A stretch of DNA of 64,000 nt from Megamerina dolium (Eukaryota; Arthropoda; Insecta; Diptera; Megamerinidae). The notes under the pieces are model-generated. The model was not told the DNA's origin, made no database searches, and worked only from the letters and a program-made list of their open reading frames with translations. Shown in pieces: positions 10,313 to 21,870 of the stretch (positions are counted from its first letter, which is position 1; the number at the start of each line of letters is the position of its first letter). Both the position numbers and the translations under genes were made by a program. The stretch lies in contig OY978529.1 of the NCBI GenBank assembly GCA_963854835.1, positions 45,268,821 through 45,332,820 of the forward strand, written 5' to 3'.

Positions 10313-11990
10313 TACGAGTTAATACACATGATGAAAAATGCAGCACTGACCCTACTTAATGAATATGTCAGTTTGCTATACCAATAGCAATACCGAGTAG
10401 ACAAGTTCTATGTTTTGAGGTGGTCCATATGCTTTTGAGCTTTCAACAATAAATACCAAATTTTACGAAAACGAACAAAAACAAAAATCCTTCAAAATGG
10501 CTAGAAATTCAACCAACAATAATAACAACAACAACAACAACATGTCCACAAGATAAAACACTCTCGTCACACGATAAGTAAGGCGAAAGCCAGGCATACA
10601 ACTTGTCTATATTCGTATGTATCTATGTATGTATGTGTGCATACATAGCTATGCATTTCAGTTGTGCTTACGCTTCTTCTTCTTCGTCATCTTCTTCATT
10701 GTCTACTTTTATGCAACAAGATTTCGAATATTTCAATTTTGGGAGACATTTCATTAGCTATCTTATTCTGCATCGTATGTTGTTGGCTATACAAGTTAAG
10801 ACAGAGAAAGGTGCAACTGATGTCAAATGGCAGGCAGTTGACATTTGATGGACGCAATTGTCTTTTTTTTGCTCTTTTTGTTTGTTGTTGTTGTTGCTGT
10901 CAGTTGTCCCTGTATGTTTGTGTGTGTGTGTGTGTGTGTATGTTTTTGTTATATATGTTTGCATTGTATTTGCTTTATATGCATCATCATGCATCATCGC
11001 AATAAGATAATCAAAAAATGCATGCCTTTGTGTAATAAAGAAGGACAAAAAGGTATAGACAGTGAATATTTATAAAATGTTCGTCAAATTAAGTCGAACA
11101 AAAAGGCTCCTTTTGCAAAAGACTTGCTGTATTTAACGTTTATTATATAGAATATTTATTGTTATACTCGTATATTATAAATATATTACAGAAAATTTTC
11201 TACAATATATTGTATGAAGCATAGAGGTGACAATATAGCTATTGTATGCGATAAACAAAAAGAAAAATCTTAATAAAGATTAAGGAGAAAGTTTAACAAA
11301 ATGTCAGCTGTATACAAAGGATTCATTAGTAACTGGCTTAAAACTCAAACGGAAAGTCATCTTTAAAATATATTCGCATGTGTGCGAGTAGAATGTATAT
11401 AGTAGAAAATTATGTTGCACATGCAGTTTAATGTGCACACCTTAAACCATAGCATGCTACCAGTATGAAGGAGAAATGTACCATTTTATTGGAGATGGAA
11501 CAGTAAGAAAATATCCTGTTTGGATGCTGTGTGGAAATACGACATGCGCATTGAATAAATGAATCTTGGAATGGAAATATTTTCAAAAAATCTATGTACA
11601 TATGTATGTATGATGGACATTGGGGAAATAAGAGTGCTTGCTTGCTAGTAAATATCTCCATGGCACTGATATATGGTATGTTATATGTATGCCAATGTAA
11701 ATTCATTATATTATCAATGAGTTAAATCCTTAGAATGTTGCAACATGTTTAGTTTATGTTTAGCAACATGATTAATACCATTGTATGATATTTTGATGTT
11801 GTCCGTAAGTTGTTCATGTGAAATCCCATATTAAAATTTTTCTATAGGCAATTTTACAATCCAGTGAAGTAGTAAGGATTTTGTTAAATAAAGGGCTAAA
11901 TAAGGGTTAAATAAGAAAACTTATGAACGTTTTTGAAGCTCACAAGCACTTCTTATTTACTTACATCTCGTACAGGACACAGTTTCTATT
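10313..11990. other. AT-rich DNA with microsatellites
   Basis: Contains short repeats: AACAACAAC near 10526, a CTTCTTCTTC run near 10673, GTT units near 10882 and a TG dinucleotide run at about 10917-10939. No coding or RNA gene is supported. Confidence 0.6.
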
Positions 11991-12103
11991 CTTCGGAACA
12001 GGCTAATATAAGTAGGTTCCTTCTAATACAGTTCCAAATTTAAACGCATAACAGTGCTGGAAGAGCAGATCGGACAAACGCTCAATAGGGACCTATAAGT
12101 GCT
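11991..12103 (+). mobile_element. SINE fragment E, 3' part, type 1 tail
   Basis: Starts at CTTCGGAACAGGCTAATATA and runs through the TTCCTTCTAATAC block, ACGCATAACAGTGCTGGAAG and a degraded type 1 tail ending near CCTATAAGTGC. The head and most of the body are missing. Confidence 0.75.
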
Positions 12104-12603
12104 ATTGAAGTGACATTGAGGTCAAATTGTCCGCTCAAGTTGGGCCCAATAACACTACCTTTGATGTCATGGAATTGGAAGGTTGACTGAAAATGTAGAG
12201 CTATTCACGAAGTTTTGCTACAATAAAAATCTCGTCATTGGGGTTACTATCTTCCCACACAAATGCATACTATTCAGAAGAAACCCAATTTGATCATATT
12301 GCATTCATATTAGCAAAAAGTAACGTGGGCCCTTACTCGACATCCCCATCAAAAGATCAGTCGACGGCACATGGACATTCGACCCCATACAAACGATGGC
12401 CACAAATAGAACGAGTAGTAGAAATAGCTTACTGCATTCAAAAACTTTAAACAATTTTCAAAATGTTCAATGGTTTTGGAGTAAATGGGTTCTTTTTGTA
12501 TTATTTTTTTTTTTGCTAGTATTTTTGTGCAAATAAGTAATGTCATAGAAATTGTACATTTCTATGGTTATTGGCGAAAAATTGTGATAAAATGTATTAT
12601 ATA
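12104..12603. other. AT-rich DNA, nothing recognised
   Basis: Between two SINE loci. A short frame at 12238-12450 has no recognisable domain and composition does not single it out. Confidence 0.45.
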
Positions 12604-13183
12604 TGCCGTAGCTAAGTGAGTGAGTACATTGGCCTTCTGATCTGTAGGTCGTGGCTCAATTCATGGCAGAAGCACAACTTCAATATTGATGCGATTTTTC
12701 TTATGAACTGTACCAACCTGAAAGGCAAGCAATTGGTAATTCTTCCGGGAGAAACCATTTGACATAAAAAACTTTTAAAAGAGCTCTGTGGTAAAGCTCA
12801 GAAAAAGTGCAGCCACGTTCGGAACCGGCTAAAATAAGTAGATCCCTTCTAATACTGTCCAAAACTTAATACGCACAATAGTACTGGAAGAGACCTGCAG
12901 TAACAAGTTGCCAAAAATGCTTCTTAAAAGAGCTCTGTGACAAAACTAAGTTAAAGTGATGTCACAAGGGTTCTGCCGTTCGGAACCGGCTAATATAAGT
13001 GCTTCCTTCTAATGCTGTTCAAATTTAACACACACAACAGTATTGGAAGAGAAGCTTGGTGGTATCACAATAGACCTTTCAGGCCTAAGTATGTCCTCTC
13101 AGAAGGCTAAAATAACCTAACCCAACTGAAAGAGAAGTTCGGCCACGGGGCTCTATTGGCCATATAGATGCCACATAAAAAAA
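12604..13183 (+). mobile_element. SINE copy D, type 1, split by another SINE
   Basis: The host SINE starts with its tRNA-like head at 12604 (GCCGTAGCTAAGTG, with an insertion in the A-box area), and its B-box region is mutated. Its body runs to about 12893 and resumes at 13125, ending in a type 1 tail (TTCGGCCACGGGG, then GCCACATAAAA) near 13183. The split is a second SINE at 12894-13124. The head lacks good promoter boxes, so this copy is probably silent. Confidence 0.85.
12894..13124 (+). mobile_element. SINE inside SINE, type 2 tail, 5'-truncated
   Basis: Begins at the TGCAGTAACAAGTTGCC part of the body, so it lacks the tRNA head, and ends with the type 2 tail AGTATGTCCTCTCAGAAGG and CCTAACCC. 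The host SINE sequence ACTGGAAGAGA (12883-12893) reappears as ACTGAAAGAGA at 13125-13135, a target duplication of 11 bp with one later change. This shows a true insertion rather than gene conversion. Confidence 0.85.
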
Positions 13184-14877
13184 TATCATTTAAATATATA
13201 TTTTATATTTACTTTCAATACAAAATTCATTTCATTTAAACATTTAATTTTCAGTCTTCTTACTTATTTGTGTTTTAATGCCAAACATGCCAACTCCTAG
13301 ATCATTCCGAGTTTAGTATTCCTTACCCTACACTAATTTGGCATGTTTTTTAGAGCTCTTTTAAAAAATGGAAAAGGAAACAAATTTGTCATGCATAACA
13401 TATTTCGGTATTGTGAATTTATTGCAGATTAGAACCTTATCCTTTCACATTTAGGTGGCATTAGTGAATATTTGAATATGTATGTATTTATTCGTTAGGT
13501 ATATTCGAATTTTAAGGGAAATTTTACTATTTTGTAGCACAGTTTGTGGGCTTTAATTTTAATGGGATATTTTATGTAAAATTTTGTTGTGGACATTTTT
13601 AGAACAAATAAAAAGCTCTGTTGCCACAATAAAGCTCTGAAGGTATCTGAACGAAGCTCTCATCATCATTCGGAACTTGGCTGAAAATTTTAAATTATGG
13701 AAGAATACAACTTTTTAAACAAATTCTCCATTTTGGCGCATATTCGCACTAATCCTGCTTAGCAGAGATGTATATCACAGACCAGAGTCGTAGAGTCGTA
13801 TAAGATATTTTGAGAGAACCCAAAACATAGAATCGTAAATAAATATAATAAGATGCAACTCTGTATCGTTTGTTTACGCTGGTTTATGTATTTGATAACA
13901 ATATTTAACGAGACGTCATTTTTGTTTTCTACTCTTTTACTAGTGCTTTTTTCAAAGCTCATTTGAATCCTGCCAAAAATGCATAAAAAGCTTCAGTTAT
14001 CTTACAGAATAATTTACTAGATGGCTCTTTGAGATGAATAGCTCTTGTTTTGCAACGTAACCAAAAATAATCAAAAGTCATTAGAGAACGATGTACAGTA
14101 TAATGCCTGGCTACATTCCAAAACAAAAAGTAAAAAAAAAAAAACATGACCTTTTCCTTAAGTTACGTAGTTACATACTATATGCTCTTTTCCTTAATTA
14201 CTTATGTAGAATGATGTACATACTCGTATATTTCTCTACTCAGACGGCCAACAATTTTTATTTGAATGACATTTATTTTAATTGCAATGACAAATGTTAT
14301 TGTTTGTTCGCACAAAAACTAAATCCCTGGCCCAATGGATGTGTATATACAGATATACAGATAGGCAATAATTTCTAAGTACGTTCCTAAATATATTCAT
14401 ATTATATTTGTAACCTGCATTTCATTTGTCTTGTTGAAAACTCAACTTGAAAATTGGTTCAAAAGTTTGGAGTGATTTAATTACATAGAACAAGATCAAA
14501 AAAAGAGAAGACACTTTGTCCAGCAGTAGCCAGAAAAGTATCATAATTTATTTCTCTCCTTCTCCTGTATGGTATATCTCTTTTGCCATGATTCACAATT
14601 TGAGTATGTCATGTGGTATTTATGTAATTAATAGTGACACAGGAATTTCACTTCGAAAACATTTAAATTGTTAATATCCGGAATGTGTTATATTGAAAAG
14701 AATAATATAGAGTCAAAATTACTTACTGAATTTAAGTGTTGGATATTAAATGGTGGTTTTGAATTTGTTTAAATTTGATGATGTGAGTTAATATGGAATA
14801 TTGACAGAGTATGGACATTCCACAAAACACATACTATACACTTGATAAAATTATTTGATATGAAATTGAGAAAAATA
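13184..14877. other. AT-rich DNA, nothing firm
   Basis: Only AT-rich simple sequence. About 13605-13690 has weak SINE-like words (AAAGCTCTG, CATTCGGAACTTGGCT) and may be a very old fragment. No gene is supported. Confidence 0.5.
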
Positions 14878-16037
14878 CTAGGTGTAGAAGCTTAAATCCG
14901 CTGTTTTTCGGTAAAAAAAACACAGTTTTTTTTTCATAGAAAGCCAAAAATTAATTTATTCAAAGTATTTGCCCTCACTAGCTATACATTTTTCCCATCT
15001 TCCCATTCCTCATATTTCGAGGCAAACCACTCGTCAAGCCATTTTCCGACGTCTTCATACGAATCAAAGTGCTGTTCGGCGAGCGCGTGACCCATTGACG
15101 AAAACAGGTGATAGTCAGAAGGGGCCAGGTCTGGTGTATAAGCGGGATGAGGTACCACCTCCCAATTTAGTGTGTCCAAGTAGTTTTGGACCAGTTTTGA
15201 CGTGTGCGATGGGGCGTTGTCGTGGAGAAAAATCAGCCTCTCATGTCTTTGTTCATAACCAGGCCTTTTTTCACCCAAAGCACGGCGCAATTTCACTAGT
15301 TGTTGGTGGTAGCGGTGAGCATTGACAGTTTCACCAGGCCTCAACAGCTCGTAGTAGGTGATACCCTTCTGATCCCATCAAACGCACAGAATCGTCTTGC
15401 GTCCAAAGCGGTTTGGTCTTGGAGAAGAAGTTGCTGGTTGGCCGGGATCGACCCACGATTTTTTTCGTTTAGGACTCTCAAAGTATATCCACTTTTCATC
15501 AAAGTATATCCACTTTTGGCGTCGCTCTGCCTATCGTTCAATTCATGGGGTACCATTTTCCACATTTTTGAAACTTCCCCATGGCTCGTAAACGTATGGA
15601 AATGGCTTTTTGAGTAACACCTAACTGTTCCGCAAGCTTTTTTTACGATTAGGTGTCGTCCTCATCCAAAAGAGCCAGGAAATCATGGTCCTCAACTTTT
15701 CTGGGTCTATTTTCACGCTTCTTGTCACTCAAGTCAAAATGGCCTTTTTGGAACCGACTAAAACAGTCTCTGCAAGTGGATTCCGATAGCGCACTGTCTC
15801 CACAAGCATTCGATGCGACTCAGCAGCAGATTTCTGCAAATTGAAGCAAAAAAGTAGAGCATCCCGCATATGCTCTTTTTGTAAAAATGTATGTTGTTGT
15901 ATGAAATCACTGATGATGTTTACTAATTGATGTAAACAGATGTCGAACTCATATAAAGGATGTACAGTCGATAATAGCTCAATATGCTCACTAACTCCAT
16001 CTACTAGCAAACAGCGGGTTTAAGCTTGTACACCTAG
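14878..16037 (-). mobile_element. mariner element (DD34D) with both terminal repeats
   Basis: Terminal inverted repeats of 28 bp at 14878-14905 and 16010-16037 agree at 26 positions (sense end CTAGGTGTACAAGCTTAAAC). They are flanked by TA at 14876-14877 and 16038-16039, the mariner target. The total of 1160 bp is slightly short for a 1.25-1.3 kb mariner because of an internal deletion. The transposase reads leftward. The ends look intact, so it could have been mobilised by a related transposase supplied elsewhere. Confidence 0.92.
14982..15895 (-). pseudogene. mariner transposase, DD34D, broken
   Basis: The N-terminal helix-turn-helix region reads LQKEHMRDALLFCFNLQKSA followed by AESHRMLVE, from about 15890. 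A frameshift and decay follow to WKMVPHELNDRQSDAK near 15560. A deletion then joins straight to DEKWIYFESPKRKKSWVD (first catalytic Asp); the GTGGATATACTTT segment there is present twice (15482-15496 and 15505-15519 on the plus strand). A TGA interrupts the sequence at the WWDQKG block near 15380. The last 120 codons are open: second Asp in FLHDNAPSH and third Asp in YTPDLAPSDYHLF, with 34 residues between them. The end is WLDEWFASKYEEWEDGK. It is not functional. Confidence 0.9.
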
Positions 16038-19000
16038 TATAGGAAAGAATATATATTAATTTTTGAAGCATTTAAATTTAATTTGCAAATGCTCACATGT
16101 CACCAAAAGAGTCACCTATTCTTTTGTTGATTATAAGGCAACATTATGCTCTCATCCGGACCTGTTATTGGCATCAAAACTTTTCCAAGAACATGTAAAT
16201 ATGCTCCGAGAGTAGCTTGACTACTGTAGAAAAAAATCGAATAATTTCGATTACTCAGGCTTTAGAAACAAAATATTTTGGAAGGCTTTTTGATCTTAAA
16301 CAGACACGAATAAAGCGCATTCATAAGTGCCAAAACAACCCAAATTAAGATTAGAGTAAATGAATTGGCCTGACTTCTACACAAGCAGTCCAAGCAACAA
16401 CGTGGACTACGTAGTACTACTTCATAAGGCTATTATTAAAAACATTTGGAATTAGGGTATTCAACTCTGGGCTACTGCACACCTTTAAATATGGAAAAAT
16501 TCCCAAGAGCCGAATTAAAGAAGAAAAAGAAATATTCACAGGGACTTACACATTCCAATTGTAATTGATGAAGTTTCCAGAATTGCTAAGAGAAATTTAG
16601 CCAAGCTAGACAAGCATCCTAATACTTAGTCGAGACACCTGTTGAAAAGTCAAGGTTGCATTTGCCTGAAGAGGAAGGATTTATTATAATCCAAGACTGA
16701 TTAGAAGTATTAGAAGTATTTCAGATTAAAGTTCAATGCGATATGATGGTTGAGGTGCATTCTTCTTGTTGAAAGTATTGAATTCCGTTTTGGCTTAAAA
16801 CGCCTCTTACTTAAGGCGAGTTTGATTTTGTTAACCGTTGTACCGTTAGTTTAATGCCTTTGAGTACAACGGTTAAACCCTTAGTACTTTTTAGCTAATA
16901 GGTGTAGAAATTCCTTTTTACCAGTATCAAATTTGCTATAGACTTCGCTATAGACTTGCACTTTCGTTTCTTCAATGTGGCCTGTGTTAATGGGCATAAC
17001 GTGCAAATTCTTTGCTTCTATGTTCTAACCGTTGGTGTTGCGGTAAGGTATAGAGGGAGATAGCACATCGAGAGAGAGAGAGAGAGAGAAAGAGTATATT
17101 ATTTTGCTTACTGCATTTCATAGAATTTGTGATGACTTTCTTATTTTTGAATTTGGTGTATGTTTTGCACGCATCGAACATAAATATTACAAAAAAAAAA
17201 TTGTTTACAATGGAATAAGTATTTTTTTTTTGCTTTTCTGACTGGTAAAATACAATCGGTTGTTTTAACGTCTTTTCGCAATTTTTTAGATTTTATTAAT
17301 AAATTATAATCACTATTTATTTAATGCTTTTTATGGGAGAGAATTTAAACACGGCCATTTTCTTGGTGATTGACAAAAACCAACAACAACATTTTTGTGA
17401 GTTGAGTGAAAATATTTATTTTAATGACAACATAAACTTTTGCTATTCATTTAAAATTTTGCATAATTATGCTCAAATATGTATAAAAAGCAAAGTAAAT
17501 GTAATATCAGAAGCATCCTACTGATGGGGTGGGGAAAAAAGAAATCAACTAAAATCAAAAATTAAATATGCATTTACTCATTTTGGAGCGTTTTAATAAA
17601 AAAGCGTAAAGTGCGAACGAACGAACATGGAATGCACTCAATTCCATAGAGCGCTCTTATCTTTTAAGTACCATACTGATGATGTAATTTCGTATTCTTT
17701 TGAAGCGATTTTGTTGACAGCGGCGGATTCTGTACACCACTTAAACGGTGTGTTGACATGATTTGACATGTAATTGATGTCATGGGGCAAATTTACGCTT
17801 CATCGTAAATTCATCACCATCATCATCAATATCATCATCAATATCATCATCAACATCATCAATATCATCATCATCATCATCATCATCATCAGCAGCAGTA
17901 ACTATTTCTAGTGTAAGCAGCAGCAGTAGATTTGTTGATGCCTCCGTCGTCGTCGATCAAAAGTTAAAAGTCACTCAAAAATGTTGAAAGGCAATGACTT
18001 GAATTGATTTTTTTTTTCTCTCTCACTCTATTTATCGCTCTTTTGTTTGTAGATACGTATAGAAAAAATATAAAAGTGAGAAAGAACCGTTGCCTTTTTT
18101 GCATTGTCTGGGTGGTTGGTTTTGTGTCAAAAGTGGTGGCGGATCGTCTTATGATGCCACTGATGTAGACTGTTGATGTTGATTGATAGTGTTGTTTGTG
18201 ACATGTTCACAGTGAAGAATGCAAACTGATTTTCAATTTGCTACTAGTTCAACTCGAAAATTATGCTAAAAATACTTAAATAGTACTGACTTAAAAAAAA
18301 CAGTTTCTCCATTTGTTGTTTTTTATATTTTAATTTTTTAGCTCTTCTACATTTCGCAGTGCTTCTGCCGCTTGTACACTAAAAAATTTGAACACTTTTT
18401 TATGCTTACATTATTTGCTTACATTATTTGCTAGGGTGAGTTTCACCAAAGGTTGTAGTAACACCTTTCACCAGCTACCCTGTATTAAATAAATTCGGAT
18501 ACTTTATATGGGAGCTATTTTAAACAGTGGCTCTCTCTTGTAAGTTTAGTTATCCTTACAACGCTAATCCACACCATAAATATGGTTGTCCAATATTAGT
18601 TGTATGCAGAAGACTGCCAAAGTCACAGGGATGTAATTTTAAAAGAAATTCAGACACTTTGTATAGGATGCTGATCGAGAATATATTTATATACGTTTCT
18701 ATATCTTCCCAACTTCCCTCAAGTGTTTACAAACAACTTACCGAAATTAAAATACTTTACCATGCACTCATTCAGGGTATAGAAATTTGGAATTTTTTTT
18801 TTATTGCAGATTTTATGACAATGGCATTTTTAAACAGGAAAATTTATATAAATTCATCTTAAACTAAACTAAAGAAATCAAAATTTATTTTTCTTTTGAT
18901 TTAGCATAAATATAAAAATCCTTATTTAGGGCATTTCCTTAAACTTAGTAACATTGGGGGCACCTTTTAACATACGCATGTTTGTGCCTTTATGTTTTAA

Positions 19001-19679
19001 CTAAAACTCCAATTTTCTACAGATACTCGTATGCTGAAATCGTTTTCGAAAAAAGAAGTTTCTCTCCACCTTGATACATATATCAAATGACATATTCCAT
19101 GAAAGTAGCAATGCGTAGCAAATTGTCCTGAGGTGGTGTATGTATTTATATAATTTAATATACTCTATGTAGAATGTCAAAATAAAAGAAGGCCCAGAAC
19201 GAACGAAATATATAGCACTAACAAATAGAAGGCAATTTAAAAACGATAAAGTACAATAAATAAATAAATAAAATCGCCCAGATCCGGATGAATGTACGAA
19301 ATGCAACCCTAAGGGACCGGAAGAATGTATGTATATGCACAGAATTTTATATGGATAAATATTCGCCTATATATTTATATGTATGTATGTAAATATCAAT
19401 ATAACATATTTAAACGAGTGTTGGACAAAAATTTGTATGTACGTTAAATTGGAGTGTATCCCTTTCTTTTGTCTTTTTTTAATGGTTCGGGAATATCTGT
19501 AAAAAGTTTTTTTTTTTTTGTAGCTAAAAACAATGAAGTACCTTAACGTTACTAAATTTGGATGATGATATTGGAGGCTCGATAAACGTGGGATATTCCT
19601 TTAATTGATTGGTCAAGTATAAAATATACATTTGAGGATTACTTTTCTTTTACATTCCTCAACACATCACACCTGCTCC
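16038..19679. other. AT-rich DNA with microsatellites and a small hairpin
   Basis: Contains an inverted repeat at 16830-16878, a GA run at about 17070-17094 and a CATCAT run at 17812-17890. A stretch at 17700-18200 is less AT-biased and has several TGACA/TGTCA words, looking like conserved fly non-coding DNA, which is only an impression. No exon or RNA gene was identified. Confidence 0.5.
17812..17890. repeat. CAT/ATC trinucleotide microsatellite
   Basis: Imperfect units of CATCAT with CAATAT interruptions, over about 80 bp. Confidence 0.9.
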
Positions 19680-20960
19680 TGATCATGGCAATGCATTGTC
19701 GTTGCACGCTTCGAATTCTCTGTGTGGTTGGTTGTAAAACGTCGTGATCCAAATTATAATGAATTAGATTGTAGAGAAATAAATGAGCCTTTTCAACTCA
19801 TTTATTTAAAATTCCATAACTTAACCCCAACAAAATTTTATTAACCCAAATAAGATGCATTGGAATCAACAACACAACACATTTTTGCCAACGAGATACA
19901 AGTTTATTTGGGCGAGAGTTTCATAGCCCAACTTATGCAGCTTTTGTCGTGTTATCAATGAAATATGTAGTCGAACGTTATCGTGAACCAGAATTGGTCC
20001 CTTTCTGTTGACTAATACCGGACACATACGTCAAAGCAATGCATCCGATGTCGGTTTACTGACAGTATTCCTCTGTCGTAATTGTGGGTGCCATTGCTCA
20101 GTGGTTAGTGTGTTGGGCTTCTGATCTGCAGGTCGTGGTTCAATCCCCGGCTGATGCATAACAAATTTAATATCGAAACTTGCCATGAAAAAGCTTCTAA
20201 AAGCACTCTGTGACAAAACTCAGAAAAAGTGATGTCAAAAGGGTTCTGCCGTTCGGAACCGGCTAAAATATGTAGGTCCCTTGCAATACTGTCCAAAATT
20301 AAAAACGCACAACAGTAATGGAATAGAAGCTCGGCCAATGAGCCCTTCGTAGCTTTAAGTGCCACATATTTATTTATTATTTTTAATTGTTTCACCTGGA
20401 TTCATGTAGCTGTGATGGATGAGAATGTGGTAGACTACAAAATAGTGACGATAACCTTTTGTTGGTGCAAATTTGGTGATGTGTTCTGAAGGCACAGCAA
20501 GGTTCAAACACTGTGCTGACTATCGCGTTTTATTATAGAGGATCTATCCTCATCACACGTTACAATACGTTCAATGAAGTGGGTCGTTCTTGTTGCCTAA
20601 ATAGAAAAAGGACAGACGGCACTTCGGAAGGGCGATTTTTCTGATTTTCCTTCAGTTTATGCGGCATCCATTTGATGAGATTCTTTGGCTTGTCTAAACG
20701 ATTCAAATATTCTGAAACTGTCGTTTTGCTTACTCGAAGTTCTTATTACTAGGTTTTACTTCCACTTTCCTTTACTCTAGGTTTTACTTCCACTATTGCT
20801 TTCGTCGACATGAAGTTCAACAGGATGGCTGCGGCCTTTCTTGTCATTAAGGCCAAAATCACCAGCTCGAAATTTTCGAAATCAGGTTTACAATGTTAAC
20901 TTTATTAATAATTCGAGCTGTTCTTGATGCATAGCGACAGAGAATGAACACGTAGAAGTG
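19680..20960 (-). mobile_element. mariner remnant split by a SINE
   Basis: Minus-strand translation across frameshifts gives FRKFSSW and LNDKKGRSHPVELHVDES (near 20880-20800), WMPHKLKENQKNR (near 20670-20630), LFLFRQQERPTSLN near 20600, a T(C)DE-like first catalytic site near 20560, and VNRKGPILVHDNVRLHISL followed by ITRQKLHKLGYETL at about 20010-19905. These are the ordered blocks of a mariner transposase. Terminal repeats were not identified. A SINE (20086-20383) interrupts the coding sequence. All frames are broken; this copy is old. Confidence 0.8.
20086..20383 (+). mobile_element. SINE copy G, full length with internal deletion, tail type 1
   Basis: The head GGGTGCCATTGCTCAGTGG has a mostly intact A box and a good B box (GTGGTTCAATCCCCGG, near 20131-20146). 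After ATATCGAAA, about 75 bp of the usual body are missing, and the sequence resumes at CTTGCCATGAAAAAGC. It ends with GCTTTAAGTGCCACATATTT and a TTTA-type tail. TAATTGT at 20079-20085 and 20384-20390 is the target duplication. It is inserted in a mariner remnant. Confidence 0.9.
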
Positions 20961-21482
20961 AGGGATGCATCACGTCAAATTTTTGAGAAATCGATTTTCA
21001 AAATTTCCCACCTTTTTCCCCTCCCAAAAAAAAAGCTAAAATGAGCAAAATTCCTATTAAAAATTATTTATGCGTTAATAAGTTGCTTTTTTTTGACAGC
21101 CAACATGCAATAAAATCTCTAGAAAATTCATTGGTAGCAGAGATGTCGGAGCAGTTCCACATTAACCTTATGTGAGTCCCAGGGCACATGACGAAATACC
21201 AGGAAATAAGATAGCGTACAAGTTAGCAAAGAAATTTTTAATACAAATTAGTTCAAAATTGCATTACTTAATGATTGTAGTACTTATTGGTGTCCACTGG
21301 TAACTACAATATGTTAATGTATACAATTCGTAATTGTGATAGCTCCACCATAGCTACATAGATTCTCTTAGTCTATCACATTTAATGTTACTTTTTCGAT
21401 TGAAGTGAACTTTAAATGAATACTTTTCGATTTATTTTTTGGGGCGCTATATAGAAACACGAGAATATCTATGTACATACAT
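20961..21482. other. AT-rich DNA, nothing recognised
   Basis: May include undetected end sequence of the preceding mariner. No coding feature is supported. Confidence 0.45.
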
Positions 21483-21496
21483 ATGTACATACAATA

Positions 21497-21856
21497 ATAA
21501 ATAAATATGTGGCACTTAAAGCCCCAAAGGGCTCATTGGCCGAGCTCCTCTTCCATTACTGTTGTGCGTCTTAAATTTTGGACAGTATTAGAATGGACCT
21601 ACTTATTTTAGCCGGTTCCGAACGGCAGAACACTTGTGACATCACTTTTTCTGAGCTTTGTCACAGCGTTCTTTTTAGAAGCTTTTTCATGGCAAGTTGT
21701 TACTGTCGGAAGAATTGAAAATTGCTTGCCGACAGGTGAGTACCGTTCGAAAGAAAAATCTTTTCGATATTAAATTTGTTATGCATCAGCCGGGTATTGA
21801 ACCACGACCTACAGATCAGAAGGCGAACACACTAACCACTGAGCTACGGCACCCAC
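21497..21856 (-). mobile_element. SINE copy H, full length, best reference copy, type 1
   Basis: This copy has everything: a 14-bp target duplication ATGTACATACAATA at 21483-21496 and 21857-21870, a tRNA-like head at about 21785-21856 (read on the minus strand: GGGTGCCGTAGCTCAGTGG, then a GTCGTGGTTCAATACCCGG B box), a 250-bp body, and a type 1 tail CTTTAAGTGCCACATATTTA at about 21506-21525. The length is 360 bp. Head and promoter boxes imply RNA polymerase III transcription; movement needs a LINE enzyme. It can serve to define the family. Confidence 0.93.
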
Positions 21857-21870
21857 ATGTACATACAATA

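Noticed and set aside
13605..13690. Another SINE fragment
   Set aside because: Only scattered words match (AAAGCTCTG, CATTCGGAAC); too diverged to be sure.
14969..15325. Plus-strand ORF of 118 residues
   Set aside because: Antisense shadow of the mariner transposase.
17812..17890. CRISPR-like repeat array
   Set aside because: Simple CATCAT microsatellite without spacers, in a eukaryotic genome.
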